Assembly: GCA_003013855.2 (NCBI GenBank)
Contig: ML058554.1
Coordinates: 806,001-870,000, forward strand
Direction: 5' to 3'
DNA: 64,000 nucleotides
DNA from: Liriodendron chinense
Taxonomy: Eukaryota; Streptophyta; Magnoliopsida; Magnoliales; Magnoliaceae
This document shows positions 43,386 through 54,103 of this stretch, one piece after another. The position numbers and the translations under genes are program-made. A model generated the notes under the pieces. That model was not told the DNA's origin. It did no database searches and saw only the letters and a program-made list of their open reading frames with translations. The first letter of the stretch is position 1. Each line of letters begins with the position of its first letter.

Positions 43386-44430
43386 ATGGCATCAAGCATG
43401 AGGTTCGACACAGAGAAGTATTCGGGAAAAAACAATTTTAAACTTTAGAAGGTGAAGATGAAAGGCCTTCTAGTTCAGCAAGGATTGCGAGTTGCGCTCC
43501 TTGGAGAGCGACCGGAAGCTATGAAAGAAGAAGAGTGGAATGAGATTGATGAAAAGGCCAATGTCTCAATCCAGTTGTGCCTAGCAGATGAGCTCCTGTA
43601 TAATGTCATAAAAGAGAAAACTGCAGCTAAAACATGGGCGAAGTTGGAGAATATCTATGCGAAGAAATCTCTTGAAAATCGCATATACTTGAAGCTTCAG
43701 TTGTACAATCTGAGGATGACGGAGGGGGCTGATGTCGAGAGTCACATCAGCAATTTCAATAGGCTTATTTGCAAGTTGATGGACGTAGATGAGTCGATGA
43801 AGGACGAGGATCAAGCGTTTATCCTGTTGAATTCTCTTCCAGAATCATATGAGTCTCTCAAGGACTCTTTGTGCACAGGTAGGGAGACTATTGACATAGA
43901 AACCGTTATCTCAGCCTTTCAGGCGAAGGCGATGAGAAGGAAAAGTGGCGGCGTAGGTCCCTCTACTGATAAGGCACTGGTTATGAGTAGGAGGAATTCT
44001 GAGCGGGGTGGAGGATCTCCTTCATCGAAATCTAAATCAAAAGGCAAGTGGAGGCACAAGGTGAGATGCTGGAATTGTGGGGAAGAAGGACATGTGAAAA
44101 GGGATTATTCGAATCTTGAAAAAAGGCAGGAGAAATCTGGAGATACTTTTAGGGAAGGAACCAATACTATAGAGGACGGTGGTGACAGTTGTGAAGTATT
44201 GACTATATCCGGCATATAGCCTCTTGGTAGAGAGTGGTTCTTGGATTCAGGGGCATCATGTCATGTATGTCCTGACCGAAGTTCATTCATGTCATATAAG
44301 GAGTATGATGGTGGATTAGTGTTTGTGGGCGATGGCTTCGCTCGCAATGTGGTGGGGATTGGTTCGGTGCGCATTAGGATGTTCGATGGAGTCGAACGGA
44401 TCCTTGAAAGTGTGAAGCATGTCCCTGAGA
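43386..44430 (+). pseudogene. Copia gag and protease start, inactivated
   Basis: ATG at 43386 gives MASSMRFDTEKYSGKNNFKL, then TAG where families have Trp. The same frame continues KVKMKGLLVQQGL through the UBN2-type gag core (KTWAKLENIYAKKSLENRIY) to a CCHC knuckle CWNCGEEGHVKRDY. Its last Cys is Tyr (TGT to TAT). After another TAG (44217) the frame enters the protease: WFLDSGASCHVCPD, with the catalytic Asp-Ser-Gly, and VKHVPEM. There the nested LTR begins. The frame itself is preserved throughout. Confidence 0.88.
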
Positions 44431-44893
44431 TGATGTGGACCCTCGCCGTTTTCTGCGCTTCCACACGACGACGTTCTCGCCCCTTCCCCTTTCGGGAAAA
44501 GAAGGAGAGGATGATGCGTGAGTGCGAAATCGCCGTTTGTGCCACTGGCTTGCCTCGTTTTCGAGGGCTTTGTTTGGTTGTCGTGCTTAGGCTGGATGTG
44601 TTTAAGTGAATTTATATAAGACCAGAGTTGCCACTAGCCAATTACTTTGAATCTACGGTCGGCTAGACCCCGTAGAAACATTAGAGAAGGGGATCCGAAG
44701 ATTCCTTCCTCTAAAATGACTCCTTTTGATCTGCGGCCAGAGATTCAAGGTAAGGGATCACGGTTACAGGGTGGGAAGAGGTTAAGCACCCCACACACTG
44801 CCCGTACCGAAGTACGGTCTCTACTTCACAGAATCGATCGAATACTTGAAAGTCTAGTTTAATCCTCGTATATTCTCATGGATGACATGATGT

Positions 44894-45190
44894 ATGAATG
44901 CGGGTCTGAACAGTAAGAGTTTCTGATGGGCAGGTTCCAACAACGGGCAAGCCCAGAGCGTACGCTCGAACTGACAGGTGCTTTATGCGAGATGATGCAT
45001 GCTGTGTGCTTGAATATTCAAAGTGATTATAGTGATATGTACGTGAATGCAGGTCTGAACAGTAAGAGTTTCTGATGGACAGGTTCCAATAACGGGCAAG
45101 CCCAGAGCATACGCTCGAACCGACAGGTGCTTAATTTAAGACATATGCGGTGTGCTTGAATAATCAAGGTGCTTGTAGTGAAGCAGGGGG
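44894..45190. repeat. 149-bp tandem duplication in the solo LTR
   Basis: 'ggtctgaacagtaagagttt' recurs at 44903 and 45052, followed both times by 'acgggcaagcccagagc.ta' and 'gacaggtgctt'. The related LTR at 28997 has one copy. Confidence 0.9.
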
Positions 45191-45599
45191 GTTGGAAGAA
45201 AAGTAAATGTTACACTTATGCTAGATGCAAATGAGATGATGCTGGAAAAATGATAGCTGGATGGATGGAGGTATCGCAAGGATTGGCTTCGAGTGGCTGG
45301 ATCAAGACTTGGGTGACTTGAGAGGCTTGGACCAGTGGTCAGGCTGGGCTGGACCAGGGTTAGGCTCTCCTCACTCGGGCTCTCCTTGGTGGAAAAATGG
45401 ACTAAAGGGGACTCGGATCGCACTCGGGCTGAATGGGCTTCGAATGGATGTCAAAATGAGAAGGGGAGGGGGGTATTTATAGCAGCGAGCAGTGGCAGAG
45501 CTCGTAATTTATTCCGGGCGGCCTGCTATGGGCCGCCCGTACGGCCGCTCCTCGGTTTCTAGCGATGTACGGTTGTTACCTCGGGGCTGCTGTTTGACT

Positions 45600-45750
45600 C
45601 GCTGGATCGACTCAGTGAGTTGACTCAGAGGGTCGACTCGGTGATTTGACTCGACGGGTTGACTCGGTGTTTTGACTTGACGAGTTGACTCAGTGGGTTG
45701 ACTCAGCGGGTTGACTCAGTGGGTTGACTCAGTGAGTTTGACTTTTTTGG
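45600..45750. repeat. Degenerate 'gggttgactcagt' tract
   Basis: About ten imperfect copies of a 13-17 base unit around GTTGACTC inside the solo LTR. The same tract in reverse occurs at 29130-29330. Confidence 0.85.
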
Positions 45751-45958
45751 GATTTTTTGACTGGCTTTTCTTATGGGGGGTTTTTCAAGCTGATGTTTAG
45801 GACTGGGTTGACTGGGTTCAGGCTTAAACTGGGCTATGGAATGGGGCTTACAAGGGTGAGTTTGGCTGAGTTTGGACTTGGGATTTGGGGGTACGGTCCT
45901 CCATTCATCCAGCTATCTCTACCAACAGTGTAGCCGAAGGTGGGGTGTCTACAGATGA

Positions 45959-46317
45959 AGAGGAATGTGATCTCTTGGTGCACTCGAGGCGAAATGGTGC
46001 AGGTTCATCGGCTGCGATCGGTATTGTAAAGTGGTGAAGGGAGCACGCGTGATGATCAAGGCACGAATGTGCGATAATCTTTACAAGGTGATCGGGAGCA
46101 CTATTCATGGTGGAGCTGCGGGATTGGCAGTGGGATCCACGGTTGCTCAAGTGTGGCAAGAGAAAAAGGGCTACATGGGAAAAGCAACAAAGCGCGTGAA
46201 GATGCAATGATGAGGTCGATGGAGCATGAGAAGCGACATGACTATAATGATGACGAAGTAGAGGTGGAGATTGTGGGTGGCCAGGAGGTGTATAGTGATT
46301 TGAGTCGTGGTGGAGTT
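45959..46317 (+). pseudogene. Copia pre-integrase remnant and 3' tail
   Basis: It continues the interrupted protease: KRNVIS, then after a frame change GCDRYCKVVKGARVMIKARM and DNLYKVIGSTIHGGAAG, ending near VWQEKKGYMGK, which resembles the GAG-pre-integrase segment. Integrase, RT and RNase H are missing. A purine-rich gtcgtggtggag lies just before the right LTR. Confidence 0.65.
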
Positions 46318-47456
46318 TGTTGGGAAACAGTCGCCTCAAATCATGATCCCACAGAGGCCACCGGCCGGTCGGTGGGGGTGTCCAACCGGCCGATCACACA
46401 AAAAACCAAGGCAGTAGTGTTGCTGTCCAGTTTTTAGGCCATCCGACCGGTCGGCCAACCGGTCGGTAGCGGTGTCCGACCGGTCAGACGACCGGTCGGC
46501 AGTGTCCTAGTGCAACACGGATTTTGCACGGTTTCTTTGCGCAAGAGGTTTTTAAATATGTTTTTCTTCCTATTTAAGGTGTATTTTCGGGATTAGAGGT
46601 TGCTAAGGTTGCAAAGGGGATTGAGGGAGCTTCTAGGTGAGAGTAGGGCTGTAAATGGGTCAGTAGACCCGATGGGGTACCCGGACCTAACCCATTTAGA
46701 CCCGACCTAGACCTGACCCATTTGTTAAATGGTACGGGTCTAGGTCCAAGAACAGACCCATTTGTTAAGCGGGTCTGGGTCTGGTTTCCTTTATATTAGG
46801 CCCGACCTAACCCGACCCAACCCGAACCCATTTAGTAAGTGGGCGGGTTTGGTCTATGTTACAAGGGACCCGTCTAGCCCAGACCCGTCCAGACCCGGTT
46901 TTACTCCTTGTAAAATGCTTGCATACTTGATCCAGACTCGGACCCATTAGGCCCGACCCATTTGTAAATGGGTTTGGGTGGATCTTCCTCTACCAGACCT
47001 GAACCCATTTATAAATGGGTTTGATGGGTTGACTTAGACCCGACCCGGACTCGCCCATTTAGTAAAAGGGTCTGGGTCTAAAATTTGGACCCAGACCCGT
47101 TTAGTAAATGAGCGGGTCTGGTTTTGGCTAAACCCACCCCGAACCTGACCATTTACAGCCCTAGGTGAGAGAAAGAGCTTGAAGAAGAGAGTTTCTTCTT
47201 GGGTAAGCTTGGGATTTCTCTTGTGGGCTTGGGTTTTTGGATCTTGGGTTCCATCTCTTGTAACTTCTGTGATTTATAGTGGATTTGTGTCGCTTTGTGC
47301 CGTGGTTTTTTACCCGTGAGGGGTTTTTCTACGTAAAAATCCGATTATCTATGTGTGGGTGATTGCATGCATTGTGATTGCATTGTGTGGCTTGTTTGAT
47401 TGAATTTGTTGCTTGTGTTCGGCTTTACTTCCGCTGCGGACCCTCCTATCCCAACA
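46318..47456 (+). repeat. Right LTR of the Copia element (contains a MITE)
   Basis: Without the MITE and its 8-bp duplication it is 611 bp. It differs from the left LTR by scattered transitions and an extra copy of 'gacgaccggtcgg'. By eye the two LTRs are roughly 95 percent alike. Confidence 0.92.
46644..47163. mobile_element. hAT-type MITE inserted in the Copia right LTR, 520 bp
   Basis: The left end reads TAGGGCTGTAAATGGGTC, and the complement of the right end reads TAGGGCTGTAAATGGTC. Perfect 8-bp duplications ggtgagag flank it (46636-46643 and 47164-47171). The left LTR has only one ggtgagag at the same place. The interior is 'gacccgacccatttgtaaat' words. A truncated relative is at 29980-30339. 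Confidence 0.96.
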
Positions 47457-47941
47457 CTATATATTGTTAAATTACCACTATTTTTAATCAAAGTAATCTT
47501 CATTTTCTCTCTAGTTCTTACCTGTATTTTTCTTTTTATTTCTTGCATGTTAGATAGGCATCTGATCACCAATTTATAAGTAATTGATGAGATGTTAGAA
47601 TGATCCCATTTACAAGATCTTCAGTAGCCCACGAAATGTATGCTAAACCCAATGGACCATCTAGCTCACATGGACTGCTCATAGATCTTTATTGTACTCG
47701 ACAGCACAATGTGATTATTTCCCATTTAGAAGGATGTGTATCATTTAAGTAAATATCTTGTAACTAAGTTACTTTATTTAGAAGTTTTTTTTTTCCTTCT
47801 AACTTCATGTTAGGTGTGATGGCTTCAAACCTCCACTTTTCAAGTTAGTGCAAAACTCAGGTGAGTTCATAGACATCTGGACGAGTATTGTAATGACCTG
47901 AGCTGTTAGGAACTCGTGCATTTTCATGCTGAATTCTGAGT

Positions 47942-48116
47942 GTTTTTTTTTTTTTTTTGTTTTGTTTTTGAAAGGTGATTCTTTTATTCTGTCAGTCAGC
48001 AACGTGCCAACACGGTCAGTCACACAATGCACCTACCAGGACAGTTAGTATGTCTTGAACCTGAGACTATTGTATGCAACACAAGGCATCAACCAACTAG
48101 GCTAACAGGCACTTGA
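47942..48116 (-). mobile_element. tRNA-derived SINE, 175 bp
   Basis: On the minus strand the A box is TAGCCTAGTTGGTTGA and the B box GGTTCAAGAC. The body ends in a poly(A) (T-run at 47943-47959). 17-bp target duplications catgctgaattctgagt (47925-47941) and catgctgagttctaagt (48117-48133) differ at two bases. Confidence 0.88.
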
Positions 48117-48178
48117 CATGCTGAGTTCTAAGTTGATTCAAAGAATTTTTGAACAATGCTCCCAATCATAATTAAAAT

Positions 48179-48300
48179 TCACAGCAGTCACACTGCAATG
48201 CTAGCCACCCCCACTTGAAAATCGATATCAAGACCTCAATGTTGAAACGAGGTTATCTTCACTCAGTCTACCACTTGAGCTATGGATCCGGGTAGAAGCA
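48179..48300 (-). mobile_element. tRNA-derived SINE, second type, 122 bp
   Basis: On the minus strand the A box is TAGCTCAAGTGGTAGA and the B box GAGGTCTTGATATCGA (degraded). Flanks caatcataattaaaat (48163-48178) and caatctacattaaaat (48301-48316) match at 13 of 16. It has no clear poly(A). Confidence 0.68.
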
Positions 48301-49768
48301 CAATCTACATTAAAATAGAAAGTGAAAAAGAGGGAACTTCAGCAATCCATTCCATATGATTTGATAGTTAGATGTGTGAATTGCCTAATGCACGTGGAGT
48401 TTGTGCAAATGTACCTAATGCTTTGGTTGCATAAATAACTAATCTGATGGGACCACTAGTGATGGACCAAACATTAATATTTGCTGATAGTTAGCGTCCT
48501 TATTTATTCAGGGCCTATCACAGTCCTTACTAGTATGTAATTCTCTAGCGAGTCAGTCAGCTTGCTAGCTGGCTACGATGCTAAAGCTTCCCTCAAATCA
48601 TGGCCATCCCTGTCTTTGGTCCCTTTCACATTGAATGTATGGTTAGAATTGTTTCTTTGGAATGCATCAACGATGAGGTCCATTAAATAAATGTTCTGGA
48701 TAATCAAATACAAACTCGGTGTGGAATAGGGAAGTTCCTAGTATGTTTGGCTGGGCTTAGGCTCATCAAGATCTAGCCCATTGACTATATACTGATCAGT
48801 TCGTGGCAAAACCTAACCTTCGAATCCAAGACCAGGCTCTATCTAGATTATAACCAAGTACCCAGCCCAATTAGCTATTGAGCCTGAGAAACCAGGCCCT
48901 AGGCCTAGGGCAACGCAAGCTTTTCGTCTGAATTGTAAGGCCCGGCCCAAAATCCATCCCATTGCCACCCTATATTTCTAAGCTCATAAGACCTTCTCCG
49001 GGCAGTGCAAAATTAAAATTTGAATGGGCCCAAATCAAATATTAGAAAATCTCGGCTGATGCAAAACCCAGGCCCGTTGAAAGATGATCAGTTATGATTA
49101 GGCAATTTGGATGAGGCTATTTCAAGGTGGTGATTCAAGGCACACATGTCAACTAGGCCCAGGCTATTCATCAAGTGGATAAAAAATGAGGCTGGTCCAG
49201 TCATCAAGTGGGCCGCATGTGTGTTTGTGGAAGGGATGGAAAGAAAAAATTGCTAAGTCTATATTCAACTGGGCCTTGAGGCCCGGCTGTTAAGTAGGCC
49301 AGACCATATTTGCGTAAGGCCCACCTGATCTATGGCCTGGATCTCATACAAACTTGTAGTGCTGAGCTGATCGGACTCGACCTAGTCCAAGTTGACTCGG
49401 ACGAGTCACCGATCCTTGCCTGGGCCATTGACTAGAAGTTGAATCTTTGACTGATTCATCTTCTCTATGACGCTGGGGCCTCACGATTTTCCATGACAAG
49501 TTCATGCTTTTGTTAAATTGATGTATTTTGTAAACTAAACTTCTATATTTAAAGGCAAAAGGATATCAAGTTAAAACTTCTATTTTTCTCTACGATTAGT
49601 GGATCAAACATCTTACATGGGGCACACATTTACAACATTTGGACCATTTATACATTACAGCGGGCCCCACCATGGACAACCAATTGCCCAACAATCATAC
49701 TGATCAAAATCATCCAATCCGTCCAATCAGGTGTATTCTCTCAAGAAATTTACAAAAACGAGATACCC

Positions 49769-50281
49769 CTAGTTACCCCATACCAATCTATGAAGATTAC
49801 CACCATGATTACCAAGAAAGGAAAAAAATACAAGTCCTGGCTCCTCCCCGCCGTATGACTCGCTTTCTCTCCAGTCGTCGATCACGGTTTCTTCTGCCCA
49901 CACGGGATTCCGGCAAAGCGGACATGTGGGACACATGGCCCACTTGTGTTCTAGCCATGTATCCAAGCAATCCTTGTGAAACGCATGCTTGCATGGCAAC
50001 TCCCTTATCTCTTCTCCTTGCTCCAACTCACATATACAAACCGCGCACTCGACGGATTCCACCCTCGACCGGTCCTCAAACTGTATCACCGGAATCCTTT
50101 CCCCAACTGCTTCGAGAAACCGGCTCATCGCAGCGGGCCGCTGCGGTGTGCTCCGATAGAGCCCAGTACACACAACCATTGATTTGATCATGTCTGCCAC
50201 TTCAAGAAGTAGCATGAAGATGATGAAAATGGTCACTGTGTAAAGGCTACACAAGAACTTTGAGAAGCCACCAGATGCCAT
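49769..50281 (-). CDS. RING-H2 finger E3 ubiquitin ligase, copy A (170 aa)
   Basis: Likely transfers ubiquitin from an E2 to a substrate while anchored in a membrane. A hydrophobic N-terminal span (residues 9-30, FLCSLYTVTIFIIFMLLLEVAD) is followed by a linker. The RING-H2 finger has C79-x2-C82, C97-x-H99-x2-H102-x2-C105 and C120-x2-C123, with Trp109 in DTWL and the CPLCRNP block typical of plant RHA/XERICO/BRH1-like proteins. It is a single exon, as usual in this group. ATG at 50281 is followed by ASGGFSKF. A TATA-like TTATATAAT lies about 60 bases upstream, and the start is the same in copy B. All zinc ligands are intact, so it is probably functional. The exact subfamily is uncertain. Confidence 0.92.
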   Translation of the reverse strand: MASGGFSKFLCSLYTVTIFIIFMLLLEVADMIKSMVVCTGLYRSTPQRPAAMSRFLEAVGERIPVIQFEDRSRVESVECAVCICELEQGEEIRELPCKHAFHKDCLDTWLEHKWAMCPTCPLCRNPVWAEETVIDDWRESESYGGEEPGLVFFSFLGNHGGNLHRLVWGN

Positions 50282-50340
50282 GTTTTTTAGGTGGACAGAA
50301 GTTTGAGAGAAAATAAGAGACTTGAAAACTTAGGTGAGAA

Positions 50341-50350
50341 ATTATATAAG
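50341..50350 (-). promoter_or_regulatory. TATA box of RING-H2 copy A
   Basis: The minus strand reads CTTATATAAT, 60 bases before the ATG, and it is conserved in position in copy B. Confidence 0.65.
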
Positions 50351-50529
50351 CATTGGTAGGAACAAGAAATGGATTATTTTATTTGAATTTGAACTTTCCA
50401 CTGTTGGATAGGTTTACATGATCTTATCAAGTGGAGAGATGCGAATGCTGTGGGCCATACGATAGCTGACAGCTTTTTAATTTATTTAGGCCAACCATAT
50501 TTGTCGTTCGTCAACGGCAGTCGTTTACA

Positions 50530-51470
50530 TTAACATACATGCATGGGAAAATGTTCTATAAGGTTCACCACATGAGAGCATCCCATGAGGTTGAGATCTA
50601 TGTCCATCCGATCCGTTCATCAGGTGCGTTGCAACTGGATTAATATAATTCCAAAACTAATCCCAAACCAAATATAAGGCCACACCTCATGAAGTTAGAG
50701 GCTTTAGTCGTAATTTTACATTGTTCTCCGTATTATGGCCCACTTGCACTTTGGATCGGGCAGATTTTTTTTGGGTGCACAGTAAAATAAGAATGCACAA
50801 CTGATGGACGGAGTGGATTTCACACGATACTTAGGCTCCACAGAGCTTTTGTGTTTTATCTGCTGAGTAAAATAGGCGTCACAGACGGTTCTAGTTCATT
50901 CGATGGACGGTTAAGATCATCGAATGAGTGCAATCTTAAAGCAATGCTCCCCTCCAGGGAACGGCTCTGGCCCTATCCCAAAGATCGAATTAGTGAACCG
51001 TACACTCATTAGGTGGGCCACCATATAAAAAATGAACAGTTAAACAATATCATGCACACGTGGCCCCAACTAAAAGGTTGGAAGAGCTTCATTTTAGACC
51101 AGGTCACGTTTCACACGAGCCCACCTAATGGATGTGCTGGATCACTCACACATGTGACCATGGGCAATCGTGCTGAGAGGGGCCCTATCGATCTCAGACT
51201 CTCAGTTGTCCAAAGTCCCCGCTCTCGTTTCTCATGTCACGCCACGTGTACTGTGGATGGGGTGGTCACCATTTACTAATTGACAAAAACACACACTTCA
51301 GTACTGTACACCTATCATGCTAGGAAGAGGGCAGTGGGCCCATGGTTAGGTAATTCAGACCATCATCGGTTGTTGTCTCCACCGACGATTGCCCAATTAG
51401 AAAAGTGGCACTTGCGGAGACCCGAGTGAGGTACTATACAGTTCCTGGGGAGGGGAAAAAAAAATGTATA
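50530..51470. other. Non-coding part of unit A
   Basis: Upstream flank of copy A. It matches 54850-56180 in parts, for example 'gttcatcaggtgcgttgcaa' versus 'gttcatcagttacgttgcaa'. No gene was seen. Confidence 0.55.
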
Positions 51471-51475
51471 GAAAG

Positions 51476-51757
51476 TAAGACGTTCTAGAATACCATCCTT
51501 TTCTTATCTTTTTTAATTCTCAATAATCAATATCATAATTTAATGGTTGTCATACAATATACTGTAAATTAAGACGTTCTAGAACACCATCCTTTTCTTA
51601 TCTTTTTTAATTCTCAATAATCAATATCATAATTTAATGGTTGTCATACAATATACTGTAAATTAAGACGTTCTAGAACACCATCCTTTTCTTATCTTTT
51701 TTAATTCTCAATAATCAATATCATAATTTTATCGTTGTCATACAATATACTGTAAAT
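51476..51757. repeat. 94-bp minisatellite, 3 copies, unit A only
   Basis: 'taagacgttctagaa' begins copies at 51476, 51570 and 51664. Each runs through 'ttctcaataatcaatatcat' to 'atactgtaaat'. Unit B has a single copy at about 56196-56290. Confidence 0.95.
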
Positions 51758-54103
51758 TTTTTAAATAATAATAATAAAAAGGTTCTTATTATGTTTATAT
51801 GTCATCAAACACATTAATTAGGTGGGTCCCATCTGGGAAAAAAACCAAATATCAGCCTCTCCAAAACATCAATGGGTCCAGAGTACATTTCAAAGGTAGT
51901 CATCCTATCCTTACTTTTCTCTGTGGTGTGGCCCACATTAGCTCCCAATCAACCTAATTATTAGTTTGAGGTCTTAGGTTGACCTGTCGTAAATGATGGC
52001 CAGAGTGGATTTTACACACCCATGTCAAGATGGGCCCCACAGGTTTTCCTGGAGGGATTGTAAGGTACTACCGGGTAAGATCCACACCGTTGGATTGCAA
52101 TCTCGCTGTAGATAAGTGGTCCGTATGCTTTTTCTCACTCAGAAAGTTTTGTATTGGATACGGCTACATTAAAGAAAACGTCAGGAAGCATCACCTAATC
52201 ATATAATTCCAGCATATTTCTCTGATGGGTCCACTAGCGATGGACCAAACTTTAATGTTTGCTGATTTTCAGCCTCCTTATTTATTATGGGCACACCACA
52301 GTCCTTAGTAGTATATAATTCGCTAGCTGGCTTTGATGCTAAAGCTTCCATCAAATCAGGGCCATCCGGTCTTTGGTCCCTTTCACATTGAATGTAGGGT
52401 TAGAATTGTCTCGTTGGAAATGAATCAATGCTAAAGCCTTATCTTGATGCTAGCCAAGAACCCATTTGCCCATAGGCTCTGCCATAATCCAACCCAAAGT
52501 GCGTTTTACCCATGGATTGAACACTCGATGGCTTGGACAGACTCGTTGGATCTGCGTTGAATGGTGTTTTGCCAGAGTCCCGGGGGGGGTGGGTTCAGAC
52601 TGGATTGGACTTGCCAGAGTCTGACTTGTACGATCTGTCAATCCATGGTTCGGTCTTACTCGTAGCCCAGTTGCACCAATTACTTCTAAGGATGTAAATG
52701 GGCTGGGTAGCCCACCAGACCTGAGGATCCTGATTAGGCTCTGGGCTGGGCTCGGACCTCATGCATGGTCTGTTCATTTCTAGATCAATCTGACTTTATA
52801 TGTACGTAGGTTGTATTATACAAATATGCCATTCCAATCATCATTCCTTTTTCCTAAACGCGCACTAATCCTCGGTTAGGCAACCCATTCATATTGATTG
52901 TGGTTGGTTTAATTCCTCTCTAGAATATCTATTTCCAGATTAAGTACATTCAAGCAGGAAATAGGGACTAGCCAGGTTGGTCAGGTTGGATTGAGTCAGG
53001 TCCAGGTCCAACCAATTTCATTCAGGCTGGCGCTTGGGTCTTGTATGCTAGTGCAATGTTGGGCTTATGCAGGGCTTGGGCTTTAGGTCTGAATAATCAG
53101 GCCCAGCCAAAACCCATCCCATTGCCACCCATATTTCTAAGCTCAGAAGACCTTCCCCAGGCAACGCAAAATTAAAATTTGAATAGGCCCAAACTACATA
53201 TTTCAAAATCTGGGCTGATGCCCAGCTCGTTGAAAGATGGTCAGTTAGGCTTAGGCAATTTGGATGGGGATATTTCAAGGTGGTGATACACAGCTCACAC
53301 GTCAACTAGGTCCAGGCTATTCATCAAGTGGATAAAAAATGAGGCTGATCCAGTCATCAAGTGGGCAGCATGTGTGTTTGTGGACCAAAGAATATTTGGG
53401 TAAGGCCCATCTGATCTCTGTCCTGGATCTCTTACAAACGTGCGGCGATTCCACAATGTCCCAACTATCAACTTCTTGCAAATCACCTCACGTAATTAAG
53501 CAAATCGTCAGATGAATATCAAACCGGCAGATGTAAAGCTTTTGCCCTACTAAGTGATAGTGAGTTTAATGTCCAAACAATTCGAGGACTCGGCAGGCAG
53601 GAAGATAATGAATTTGGCGGAAACACTGACTCGTCTCATCCCGAGTTGAGTCGATACTCCACCAATTCAGGCCGAGTCACCCGATATTCTCGATACCAAC
53701 TCACAGTGCTGAGCTGATCGGACTCGACCTAGTCCAAGTTGACTCGGACTGAGTCGACGATCCTTGCCTGGGCCATAGATTAGAAGTTGAATCTTTGATT
53801 GACTTATCTTCTCAATGACGCTGGGGCCTCACGATTTTCCATTACAAGTTCATGCTTTTGTTAAATTGATGTATTTCGTAAACCAAACTTCTATATTTAA
53901 AGGGAAAGGATGTCAAGTTAGAACCTCTATTTTTCTCTACGATTAGTGGATCTAACATCTTACCCAACAAGATTTGGACCATTCATACATTACAGCGTGC
54001 CCCACCATGGACAACCGATTGCCCAACAATCATACTGATCAAAATGATCCAATCCGTCCAATCAGGTGTATTCTCTCAAGAAATTTACAAAAACGAGAGA
54101 CCC

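Larger units (their letters stand above)
44434..45953. mobile_element. Nested solo LTR, 1520 bp, in the Copia protease region
   Basis: It begins TGTGGACCCTC and ends GTGTCTACA. Perfect 5-bp duplications gatga flank it (44429-44433 and 45954-45958). Removing it rejoins protease coding as HVPEMKRNVIS, the normal Copia text. It contains a doubled 149-bp unit and a tract of gttgactc repeats. No primer site, purine tract or second LTR is inside, so I read it as a solo LTR. A partial reverse copy is at 28997-29983. Confidence 0.88.
42731..47456 (+). mobile_element. Copia-type LTR retrotransposon with two nested insertions
   Basis: The LTRs are 42731-43329 and 46318-47456 (the second enlarged by a MITE). 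Both start TGTTGGGAAAC and end AACA. Perfect 5-bp target duplications ctata flank the element (42726-42730 and 47457-47461). The primer-binding site follows the left LTR. Gag, protease and a short pre-integrase piece remain, but no integrase, reverse transcriptase or RNase H is present once the nested LTR is discounted. It is therefore non-autonomous as well as mutated. Confidence 0.94.
48437..52214. repeat. Tandem segmental duplication, unit A (with RING-H2 gene)
   Basis: It starts 'ctgatgggaccactagtgat', matching 'ctgatgggtccactagcgat' at 52223, and ends 'catcacctaatcatataatt', matching about 56780. Shared blocks include 'ggactcgacctagtccaagt' (49377/53725), the RING-H2 gene, 'tagaaagtaagacgttctag' and 'tgatggccagagtggatttt'. 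It lacks about 270 bp present in B (53440-53710). Confidence 0.87.

Noticed and set aside
44217..44219. Programmed stop readthrough between Copia gag and protease
   Set aside because: Copia elements use one continuous frame, and this copy has another stop and a lost Cys. Decay is simpler.
43452..44219. Gag frame as a host zinc-knuckle gene
   Set aside because: It lies between LTRs with a primer site and has UBN2-type gag plus protease after it.
44434..45953. Complete short retroelement with its own internal region
   Set aside because: No primer site, purine tract or pair of terminal direct repeats was found inside, so a solo LTR fits better.
51476..51757. Regularly spaced repeats resembling a CRISPR array
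   Set aside because: Copies are adjacent with no unique spacers, and the DNA is plant nuclear. It is a minisatellite.
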